From contig CAMOFS010000022.1 of assembly GCA_946613735.1 (NCBI GenBank), positions 1 to 11,044 on the forward strand: DNA of 11,044 nucleotides, written 5' to 3'. The translations under genes were made by a program, and so were the position numbers. Positions within the stretch are counted from its first letter, which is position 1. Each line of letters begins with the position of its first letter. The notes below the pieces were generated by a model. That model was not told the DNA's origin, did not search any database, and worked only from the letters and a program-made list of their open reading frames with translations. Source of the DNA: an uncultured Lachnospiraceae bacterium. GTDB taxonomy: Bacteria; Bacillota_A; Clostridia; Lachnospirales; Lachnospiraceae. This document shows positions 1 through 6,381 of the stretch, one piece after another.

Positions 1-3
1 TTC

Positions 4-34
4 TTGTCATTCTGAGGGCGCAGCCCGAAGAATC
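4..34. repeat. Short palindromic intergenic repeat, copy 1
   Basis: This shares TTGTCATTCTGAG and CGAAGAATC with a second copy at 10632-10658, in the same orientation. It can fold as ATTCT (9-13) with AGAAT (29-33), then a tandem GA/GA step, then GGGC (16-19) with GCCC (23-26), closed by a GCA triloop (20-22). It lies just upstream of araD and has no T-run, so it does not look like an intrinsic terminator. I recall similar intergenic sequences in unrelated bacterial genomes but cannot verify that here. Confidence 0.7.
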
Positions 35-68
35 CCTACTCATCTGAGAACTTTAAAAGGAGAACAGG

Positions 69-767
69 ATGTTAGAAGAATTAAAACAAGCAGTTTATGA
101 AGCGAATATGGAGCTGCCGGCGCGCAATCTGGTGACCTACACCTGGGGCAACGTCAGCGGCATCGACAGACAAAAGGGTCTTTTTGTAATAAAGCCCAGC
201 GGCGTGGACTACGAAAAGCTGCGCCCCGAAGACATGGTGGTCATGGACCTTGAGGGGAATAAGGTAGAGGGCGACATGAATCCTTCCTCGGATACTCCCA
301 CCCACTTGGAGCTGTACAAGGCATTTGAAAAGGTGGGCGGCATCGTTCATACCCATTCCCCCCATGCCACAGCCTGGGCCCAGGCAGGAAGGGATGTGCC
401 CTGCTACGGCACCACCCATGCGGACTATTTTTATGGTCCCATCCCCTGCGCCAGGAACCTCACTCCCGAGGAGATCGAGGAGGCATATGAGAAGAACACG
501 GGTATCACCATCATAGAGACCTTTAGGGAGAGGGGCATTGATCCCATGCATGTGCCGGGAGTGCTCTGCAAGAACCACGGCCCCTTTACCTGGGGCAAGG
601 ATGCTGCCAATGCAGTATACAACGCAGTGGTCTTAGAGGAGATCTCCAAGATGAACCTTATGACGGAGATCCTAAACCCCAACGGAGACAATACCACTCC
701 ACAGTCCATGCAGGACAAGCATTTTATGCGTAAGCATGGCCCCAACGCCTATTATGGCCAGAGATAA
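69..767 (+). CDS. araD: L-ribulose-5-phosphate 4-epimerase
   Basis: This cytoplasmic class II aldolase-fold enzyme converts L-ribulose 5-phosphate to D-xylulose 5-phosphate, linking L-arabinose use to the pentose phosphate pathway. At 232 residues it is almost the same length as the E. coli enzyme (231). The zinc-binding histidines are visible as H94 and H96 in the HTHS motif and H170 in KNHGP. D119 in THADYFYG and the C-terminal tyrosine pair 228-229 match the catalytic Asp and Tyr known from E. coli AraD. The start is supported by AAAAGGAG at 55-62, six bases before the ATG. The upstream neighbours are outside the window, so membership of an arabinose operon cannot be seen. A terminator follows the gene. 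The related sugar-phosphate epimerases UlaF and SgbE share this fold and cannot be fully excluded, but AraD is the most likely assignment. Confidence 0.9.
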   Translation: MLEELKQAVYEANMELPARNLVTYTWGNVSGIDRQKGLFVIKPSGVDYEKLRPEDMVVMDLEGNKVEGDMNPSSDTPTHLELYKAFEKVGGIVHTHSPHATAWAQAGRDVPCYGTTHADYFYGPIPCARNLTPEEIEEAYEKNTGITIIETFRERGIDPMHVPGVLCKNHGPFTWGKDAANAVYNAVVLEEISKMNLMTEILNPNGDNTTPQSMQDKHFMRKHGPNAYYGQR

Positions 768-806
768 CAATACGGCCAGAGATAGCATTACGGCTATAGA
801 TAACAG
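753..806. repeat. Three tandem 18-bp repeats spanning the araD stop codon
   Basis: The units are 753-770, 771-788 and 789-806. Unit 1 is the last four codons of araD (Tyr-Gly-Gln-Arg), its TAA stop and one more codon. Units 2 and 3 repeat this in the same frame, with TAG and TAA at the stop position. By eye, units 1 and 2 agree at 15 of 18 positions and units 2 and 3 at 14 of 18. The simplest explanation is tandem duplication of the gene end followed by drift. Confidence 0.75.
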
Positions 807-842
807 ATTAGCGCAGCTTATAGAGGCTGCGCTAATTTTTTC
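807..842 (+). terminator. Rho-independent terminator after araD
   Basis: A perfect 11-bp stem, ATTAGCGCAGC (807-817) with GCTGCGCTAAT (826-836), closes an 8-base loop and runs directly into a run of T residues to 841. This is a textbook intrinsic terminator. It separates araD from the downstream c-di-GMP genes. Confidence 0.93.
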
Positions 843-871
843 TTTATAAATAAGTATAAATGGTTTATACT
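843..871 (+). promoter_or_regulatory. Candidate sigma-A promoter with overlapping palindrome
   Basis: TTTATA (843-848), a 17-base spacer and TATACT (866-871) make a plausible sigma-A promoter for the gene starting at 906. A perfect inverted repeat, AGTATAAA (853-860) and TTTATACT (864-871) separated by TGG, covers the spacer and the whole -10 element. That is where a dimeric repressor would block RNA polymerase. The promoter call rests on hexamer match and spacing. The operator role is inferred. Confidence 0.5.
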
Positions 872-905
872 GTAAGAGTGTATTGGTACGTAAGGGGGAT
901 TTCAA

Positions 906-2615
906 ATGGACAGAACGGCTTTAGAAGCGTTTGAAGATGACAGGATGCAGAGTGAAAAGATCATCAGGTATTTTCCAAAGATACTTGAGCTTTTTTCCGA
1001 TGACTCTTTTGGCAAGTATATTTTTATCACCAATCTCCAGACGGATTGTGCATATCTGTCCGAGGAGGCGGTGGAGTATTTCGGCCTGCCTTCCGTTATC
1101 ATGGAGAATTCGGAAATGGTATGGGCAGAGCATATTGCGCCCCAGGACCATGAGGCATATCTCAAGGAATTCAAGGACACCATAGAGGGGCGTATAGCTG
1201 AGTTCAATCTTTATTTTCGAGCCAAAAACAGGGAGGGACGCTATGTCACCTGCTCCGGAAGGGGAGAGGTGATAAGGGATGAGTCCGGTACCCCTGTTTT
1301 TTTTGCGGGCACCCTTGTCAATCATGAGATAGGAAATAACTTAGATTCCGTTACGGGTCTTTACAGCCGTTCACATCTTATGTCCACCATCCAGAATTAC
1401 ATCATCAATGAAAAGCCTTTTTACATCCTCATGGTTGGTGTAAGGAACTTTTTCGATATCAATTCCGCCTACGGATACAAGTTTGGCAATGCGGTCCTTA
1501 AGACTATGGCAGAGGCCGCCATCTCACTTAAAAATCACGGGACACTTTTCAGGGCTGAAGGGACGAAGTTTGTCTACCTGGCTGATATAGATGACCTGGA
1601 CAAGGAGGAGCTTGAGGGTACCTACAACATGATCCGGGACTTTTTCGATAAGAAGCTGGTGGTGGATGGTACTCACATATCGGTGGATATCTGTGCCGCC
1701 CTTATGACAGTCAATGATTTTACCATCGATCCCAATTCCATCTATAGCAGCTCCCTGTATGTACTGCAAAAAGCCAAGATGGAGAACGCCCGCGAGCTTG
1801 TGATAGTGGATGATGATTATTTTGAGGGCAGTGAGAGGCATCTTAGGCTTTTGTCAGAGATCAGGAACTGCATTACCGAGGACTACAGGGGCTTTGTCCT
1901 GCATTATCAGCCCATCGTGGATGCCCGTACGGAGAATATCACCGGTATGGAGGCGCTGATCCGCTGGAGGAAAAAGAGCGGTATTTTGGTGCCGCCGGCT
2001 GAGTTCATCCCCTGGCTGGAGCAGGATCCCATCTACTATGACCTGGGCAACTGGATACTCCACAGGGCTATCTGTGATACCAAGCCCATCCTTCGGAGGC
2101 AGCCGGGCTTTACCGTCAATATTAACCTGGCATATCCCCAGCTCCAGAGACCGGAGTTCAAGGAGATGGTCATGGGCATCTTGGAGGAAGAGGACTTCCC
2201 CGTGGAGAATATCAAGATGGAGCTTACTGAACGCTGCAAGCTTTTGGACCATGAGGCCCTGCGCAACGTGATGATCCATTTCAAGACCTCAGGCATGCAG
2301 ACGGCACTGGATGATTTTGGTACGGGATATTCGGCACTCAATCTTTTGATGGAGCTTCCCGTGGACCAGATCAAGATAGACAAGTCCTTTGTGGATGACA
2401 TAGAGACGGATCTGCCAAAGCAGAGCCTGCTCCGCGCCATTACCAGCTGCTCCAGGGAGCTGGGCAAAAAGGTATGTGTCGAGGGCATCGAGTCGGAGGA
2501 GATGGCGGAGTTTATCAGGAACCGCTTCCCCGTCACGAATTTCCAGGGCTTTTTCTTCTCAAAGCCCCTGCCTATAGATGAGTTTATGGAGTTTTATGAT
2601 GAGCATTACAAATGA
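906..2615 (+). CDS. PAS / degenerate GGDEF / EAL protein, predicted c-di-GMP phosphodiesterase
   Basis: Three domains can be read in this 569-residue protein: a PAS-like sensor at about 35-140, a GGDEF domain starting at DSVTGLY (147-153), and an EAL domain at about 325-560. The GGDEF signature is lost: residues 217-222 read AEGTKF, so the acidic catalytic residues are Thr and Lys and cyclase activity is not expected. The EAL domain keeps the residues known to bind metal and catalyse hydrolysis of c-di-GMP to pGpG: E349 (EAL), N405, E439 (ELTE), D469 and D470 (DDFGTGYS), K490 and E526. No membrane segment or signal peptide is visible, so it is probably cytoplasmic, with PAS and the degenerate GGDEF as input or GTP-sensing modules. 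The start has a strong site, AAGGGGGAT (892-900). The 3' end overlaps the next gene, indicating translational coupling. Confidence 0.93.
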   Translation: MDRTALEAFEDDRMQSEKIIRYFPKILELFSDDSFGKYIFITNLQTDCAYLSEEAVEYFGLPSVIMENSEMVWAEHIAPQDHEAYLKEFKDTIEGRIAEFNLYFRAKNREGRYVTCSGRGEVIRDESGTPVFFAGTLVNHEIGNNLDSVTGLYSRSHLMSTIQNYIINEKPFYILMVGVRNFFDINSAYGYKFGNAVLKTMAEAAISLKNHGTLFRAEGTKFVYLADIDDLDKEELEGTYNMIRDFFDKKLVVDGTHISVDICAALMTVNDFTIDPNSIYSSSLYVLQKAKMENARELVIVDDDYFEGSERHLRLLSEIRNCITEDYRGFVLHYQPIVDARTENITGMEALIRWRKKSGILVPPAEFIPWLEQDPIYYDLGNWILHRAICDTKPILRRQPGFTVNINLAYPQLQRPEFKEMVMGILEEEDFPVENIKMELTERCKLLDHEALRNVMIHFKTSGMQTALDDFGTGYSALNLLMELPVDQIKIDKSFVDDIETDLPKQSLLRAITSCSRELGKKVCVEGIESEEMAEFIRNRFPVTNFQGFFFSKPLPIDEFMEFYDEHYK

Positions 2616-4041
2616 TTATACCATAGAACGTTTTATGGAGCTGGCCTTGTCCCTGACGACGGAGCGCCAGCTGGATGTTTTGTTTGATAAGATACTCACG
2701 GAGTCCATGGATCTGACCCACTGCGACGGTGGTACGGTATATGTTAAAAACGGTGATCAGCTGGAGTTTGAGAGTCTCTATACCAGGTCCAAGGGTGTGC
2801 ACATGTCCCGCCTGGATGGGGACGTGTCCCTGCCTCCGGTACAGCTCAACCGCTCATCGGTGTGCGCCTGCGCGGCACTGGATAAAAAGCTTATCAACCT
2901 GCCGGACATCTACGATTCCAAGGAGTATGACTTCTCCGGCGCGAAAAAATATGATTCCCTCAATGACTACCGTACCAGCTCCATGCTGGTGGTCCCCATG
3001 ATCGATGACAATGCTGATGTCATCGGTGTGCTGCAGCTTATCAATGCAGGCGGCGGGGACGGTAAGGCGATTCCCTTTGATCCCGGATATGAGAGGATGA
3101 TATCCGCCATGACATCCTTAGCTTCCGTGTCACTTCACAACCGGATGCTGGCCAAGGAGGTATTGGATATCTTGCACTCCTTTGTACGGGTCATGATCGG
3201 TGCGGTTGATACCCGCTCACCCTACAATGCCAATCATACAAAAAGCATGGTATCCTACGGGGAGAAGTTTTTAAAATACGCTGCCGAGGCAGAGCCGGGG
3301 CTCTTCCCGGAGCGGGAGTGGGATCCCCTTTTGATGAGTATATGGCTCCATGACTTGGGCAAGCTGGTGATCCCACTTGAGATCATGGACAAGGAGTCCA
3401 GACTGGGCGACAGGCTTCCTGAGGTTTTGCACCGCATAGAGGTGGCCATTCTCTGCGAAAGGATCCGGGGGCTTTCAGGTGAGGCGGACTATGAAGAAAA
3501 GATCAGGTGCCTTACTGATGCCAGGGACTTCATTTTAGATATCAATAAGGCGGGCTTTTTGCCCGATGAAAAGCTGGAAAAAATTGGGCAGATCGCAGCC
3601 GTCGAGTGTCTCACTTCGGAGGGCGGTACCGTGCCTCTTTTAAATGAGGATGAGATACATTCCCTGTCTGTCAGAAAGGGCACCCTTACGGCAGAAGAGA
3701 GACACGTGATAGAGACTCATGTGGAGTACACTGAGTCCATGCTGGGTAAGATGGTCTTTAAGGGATTGTATGAAAAGGTTCCCGAGTGGGCCTCCGGCCA
3801 TCACGAGTTTATCAATGGCACGGGCTATCCCCACAAAAAGTCCGGGGATGAGATCCCTCCCGAGACCAGGCTTATCACCATTTTGGATATATATGATGCG
3901 CTGACGGCAGAGGATAGACCTTACAAGCCGCCTATGCCATCTGAGAAGGCTTTTTCAATCCTTCGCGAGATGGAAGCAGAGGGAAAGCTGGATAAAAAGT
4001 TACTGGATATGTTTTACGAATCAGGTGCGTGGGAGAAATGA
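2599..4041 (+). CDS. GAF / HD-GYP protein, predicted c-di-GMP phosphodiesterase
   Basis: Numbered from the ATG at 2599 (480 residues), a GAF-type sensor domain covers about 15-170 and an HD-GYP domain about 200-470. HD-GYP enzymes degrade c-di-GMP using two or three metals, producing GMP or pGpG. The expected ligands are present: H213, H251-D252 in HDLGK (251-255), H374, H401-H402, the GYP motif in GTGYP (407-411) and D430. About 90 residues more than usual separate HDLGK from H374, a largely helical-looking insertion. An in-frame ATG at 2578 exists, but GGAG at 2588-2591 sits seven bases before 2599 and favours the later start. The gene overlaps the EAL gene by 17 bases and stops two bases before the next gene, so the three should be co-translated. 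Confidence 0.92.
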   Translation: MSITNDYTIERFMELALSLTTERQLDVLFDKILTESMDLTHCDGGTVYVKNGDQLEFESLYTRSKGVHMSRLDGDVSLPPVQLNRSSVCACAALDKKLINLPDIYDSKEYDFSGAKKYDSLNDYRTSSMLVVPMIDDNADVIGVLQLINAGGGDGKAIPFDPGYERMISAMTSLASVSLHNRMLAKEVLDILHSFVRVMIGAVDTRSPYNANHTKSMVSYGEKFLKYAAEAEPGLFPEREWDPLLMSIWLHDLGKLVIPLEIMDKESRLGDRLPEVLHRIEVAILCERIRGLSGEADYEEKIRCLTDARDFILDINKAGFLPDEKLEKIGQIAAVECLTSEGGTVPLLNEDEIHSLSVRKGTLTAEERHVIETHVEYTESMLGKMVFKGLYEKVPEWASGHHEFINGTGYPHKKSGDEIPPETRLITILDIYDALTAEDRPYKPPMPSEKAFSILREMEAEGKLDKKLLDMFYESGAWEK

Positions 4042-4043
4042 TT

Positions 4044-4847
4044 ATGGCTGAAAACAAACTACAGTTGACATGCTTCGGAGCCAGAGGATCTGTTTCAGTT
4101 TCCGGAAAGGGCTTTGATATTTACGGAGGCGGCACCAGCTGCTACGTTGTGACCTTTGGAAAAAACCGTATCTTTTTGGATGGCGGCAGCGGTATGGTGG
4201 ATCCCAAGACGGGCGACTACAGTGCCCGGGTGCCGCATGAGATAGTCCTCATCTCGCATATGCATCTGGATCATATCATCGGCCTGCCCTATCATGACGG
4301 GCTTATGAAAAGTGGCCACAGTGTCACCATCTATGTTCCCTTTGAGCCATGGATAGAAAAGCTCAACACCATTTTTTCACCGCCCTTCTGGCCTCTGGGG
4401 CTTATGGATTATCCGGCCGACGTGAGCATCGAGACGGTTCCTGAGAGCCTGGAGGTGGACGGTTGCAGGATCACCCATATGGTGGGGAACCATCCCGGTA
4501 AGAGCATCATATACCGGCTGGAATACGATGGACACTCCATCGTGTATGCCACGGACTATGAGCATGACAACGGAGAATTTGACGAGCGTCTGGTGGAGTT
4601 TGCCCGGGGCGCCGGCATTTTTATCTATGACGGTTCCTATACGCCTGAGGAATACGAAAAGTTCAAGGGCTACGGTCATTCCACTCCCAACAAGGGAGCA
4701 GAGATCGCCGCCCGTGCAGGGGTGGGACAGCTTTTGATCACCCATCATGCTCCGGATCATGATGATGCCTTTGTGGAAAAAATGGAGCGTGAGATAAAGA
4801 ATACATTTGAAAACAGCATGTTTGCCTATGTGGGACTGGTATTGTAG
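4044..4847 (+). CDS. Metallo-beta-lactamase-fold metal-dependent hydrolase
   Basis: In this 267-residue protein the signature HMHLDH (72-77) is intact, with H150, D171 (ATDYEHD) and H234-H235 as further likely ligands of a two-metal site. The fold covers the whole protein, and the early GGGTSCYVV stretch resembles the phosphodiesterase/RNase Z-like branch (PhnP, cyclic nucleotide phosphodiesterases) more than true beta-lactamases. No signal peptide is visible. The substrate is unknown. Its position directly after two c-di-GMP phosphodiesterases makes a nucleotide phosphodiester plausible, but that is inference from context. GGGAG (4031-4035) lies eight bases before ATG 4044. An in-frame GTG at 4029 and an ATG at 4038 are possible but badly spaced from this site. 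The gap to the previous stop is two bases, so the gene is clearly in the same operon. Confidence 0.85.
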   Translation: MAENKLQLTCFGARGSVSVSGKGFDIYGGGTSCYVVTFGKNRIFLDGGSGMVDPKTGDYSARVPHEIVLISHMHLDHIIGLPYHDGLMKSGHSVTIYVPFEPWIEKLNTIFSPPFWPLGLMDYPADVSIETVPESLEVDGCRITHMVGNHPGKSIIYRLEYDGHSIVYATDYEHDNGEFDERLVEFARGAGIFIYDGSYTPEEYEKFKGYGHSTPNKGAEIAARAGVGQLLITHHAPDHDDAFVEKMEREIKNTFENSMFAYVGLVL

Positions 4848-4882
4848 GCAGGCAAAGCTGTTTATGAAAAAGGAGATTAACA

Positions 4883-6217
4883 ATGGCTTTTGATGGGATC
4901 ATATTGGATGTGGACGGCACCCTGTGGGACAGCCGCTATGTGGTAGCTGACGCATGGAACCGGGGAGCAGAGTCCTGCGGCGCCGATGTGAGGGTTACAC
5001 CGGAGAAGCTCAAGGAGCTTTTTGGCAAGACCATGGACGAGATCGCCCAGGAGCTGATGCCGGATTATGAACCCGGGCTGCGTGCTGACATCCTTAAAAA
5101 GTCCATCGAATTCGAGGATGAGGTCCTCAAGGAAAATGAAGAGGACATTACCTATAACGGGGTCATCGAGACTCTCTACACCCTTCATGACATGGGAGCG
5201 AAGCTTGCCATAGTCTCCAACTGCCAGGAGGGATATATCGAGCTTTTCATGGAAAAGAACGGAGTCTCCCAGCTTATCTGCGATACGGAATGCTTTGGAC
5301 ATACCGGCCGGGGCAAGGCGGACAATATAAGGGCAGTAGTGGAAAGGAACGGTTTTAAAAAGCCGGTCTATGTAGGCGATACCGAGGGTGACATGATAGC
5401 TTCCCGCGAGGCGGGAGTGCCCTTTGCGTGGGCGTCCTATGGCTTTGGAGATTCTAAGCCTGAGGGTGCCATCGCATCGTTTTCTTCTCCCTATGATATG
5501 ATAGGGCTTATGAGAAAAAATGCGGGGGAGAAGCTGATCTATCGCATCTACTCCGTGGAGGGCACGGCTGAGAGGCTCAGGGATGATGCGGCACAGCGCC
5601 AGGTGGCGTATATGGAGGCTGTTACCAGACTTGCAGAGCAGGGCATTTCCATTGTGGATGCTTATTATGTCAAGCGCATCCCGGATGATATGGGCACACC
5701 CTATGATGCCATCTGCAGGATTGCGGCCCTTCAGAAAAAATCAGATATTGAGATCACCAATTACAGCCTTTTTACCTGTGGAGTAGGCGACACTGCCGCT
5801 TCGTTGGGCATGGATATCAAGACGGTCATCGATACCATAGGCTACGGAGTGAAGCTGGTGGAGGATGCCAAGGCTGAGGGTGCCAATGTGATCATCACCG
5901 GTGAGAACGGCCCGGCAGCAGTCGACGGAGCCAGGGCTATCTCCCGTTCCATGAACGCCGATGACTACACCGATGTTTTTGAACTTCTGACCAAATACGG
6001 CAATGAGGACCTGGCCTGCATGGTGGGTATCTTTTTGGGCGGAGTCTTCAATGAGACAGCAGTGGTGGTGGATGGATATTCGCCGGCTATCGCAGCCCGC
6101 CTTGCGGCAAAGCTGGACGAGCGGGTGCTGCATGCGGTGCTTCCCACTGCATCTCCGGGAGACCCCGACCACGCCCTGGACTCCCTTTACGCCGCACTGG
6201 ATGTGTATTTCAGCTGA
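4883..6217 (+). CDS. Fusion of HAD-family phosphatase and CobT-like domain
   Basis: Residues 1 to about 215 are a HAD hydrolase with all four motifs: D9 and D11 (DVDGT), S112, K145 and GDTEGD (165-170), of the phosphoglycolate phosphatase-like type with a helical cap. Residues of about 290-444 resemble the C-terminal half of CobT, the nicotinate-nucleotide:dimethylbenzimidazole phosphoribosyltransferase of B12 lower-ligand synthesis. TGENG (339-343) aligns with the CobT GEMGIGNTT region, keeping the Glu but losing GNTT. VVDGY (395-399) aligns with its LLDGF-like segment, and D427-P-D-H430 stands where CobT has the catalytic Glu in SAEPGH. The CobT N-terminal portion is absent. True CobT activity is therefore doubtful, and the phosphatase part looks functional on an unknown substrate. 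AAAGGAG lies seven bases before the ATG. A 35-base gap follows the MBL gene with no terminator, so it is probably the last gene of the operon. Confidence 0.78.
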   Translation: MAFDGIILDVDGTLWDSRYVVADAWNRGAESCGADVRVTPEKLKELFGKTMDEIAQELMPDYEPGLRADILKKSIEFEDEVLKENEEDITYNGVIETLYTLHDMGAKLAIVSNCQEGYIELFMEKNGVSQLICDTECFGHTGRGKADNIRAVVERNGFKKPVYVGDTEGDMIASREAGVPFAWASYGFGDSKPEGAIASFSSPYDMIGLMRKNAGEKLIYRIYSVEGTAERLRDDAAQRQVAYMEAVTRLAEQGISIVDAYYVKRIPDDMGTPYDAICRIAALQKKSDIEITNYSLFTCGVGDTAASLGMDIKTVIDTIGYGVKLVEDAKAEGANVIITGENGPAAVDGARAISRSMNADDYTDVFELLTKYGNEDLACMVGIFLGGVFNETAVVVDGYSPAIAARLAAKLDERVLHAVLPTASPGDPDHALDSLYAALDVYFS

Positions 6218-6277
6218 TCTTTGGCTTTTTTACAGACCGGATATGCGAAAAAAAATGCAGGATACGCATTTATAGAG

Positions 6278-6346
6278 TTTTGTACTATTGATTTTCCCTG
6301 AATAACCGATACAGATATTGAGGAAACTATTGATGTTTTTTGTACT
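6278..6346. repeat. Paired short direct repeats in the flagellin upstream region
   Basis: ACTATTGAT occurs at 6284-6292 and 6326-6334, and TTTTGTACT at 6278-6286 and 6338-6346. The pairs flank the CCGATA element, one side in the promoter and the other in the predicted leader. The function is unknown, and chance is possible in this AT-rich stretch. Confidence 0.4.
6286..6312 (+). promoter_or_regulatory. Candidate sigma-28 (SigD/FliA) flagellar promoter
   Basis: TATTGATT (6286-6293), an 11-base gap and ACCGATAC (6305-6312) fit the sigma-28 pattern TAAAGTTT-N11-GCCGATAA at 5 of 8 and 6 of 8 positions, with exact spacing. Transcription would start near 6318, giving a leader of roughly 60 bases. 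The position directly upstream of a flagellin gene supports the call. The -35 match is weak. Confidence 0.55.
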
Positions 6347-6381
6347 GCAAAAAACAACTGTAACTTTTAGGGAGAACATGT

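Noticed and set aside
81..578. Long open frame on the minus strand opposite araD
   Set aside because: It is a shadow of the araD reading frame with no recognisable domain. The plus-strand frame has all AraD catalytic residues.
872..905. Possible c-di-GMP riboswitch before the EAL gene
   Set aside because: The leader after the predicted start is only about 30 bases, too short for a GEMM riboswitch, and no conserved core is seen.
6218..6275. Possible intrinsic terminator after the HAD/CobT-like gene
   Set aside because: There are T and A runs, but the only inverted repeat found (ATGCG/CGCAT) has a 17-base loop and is not followed by a T-run.
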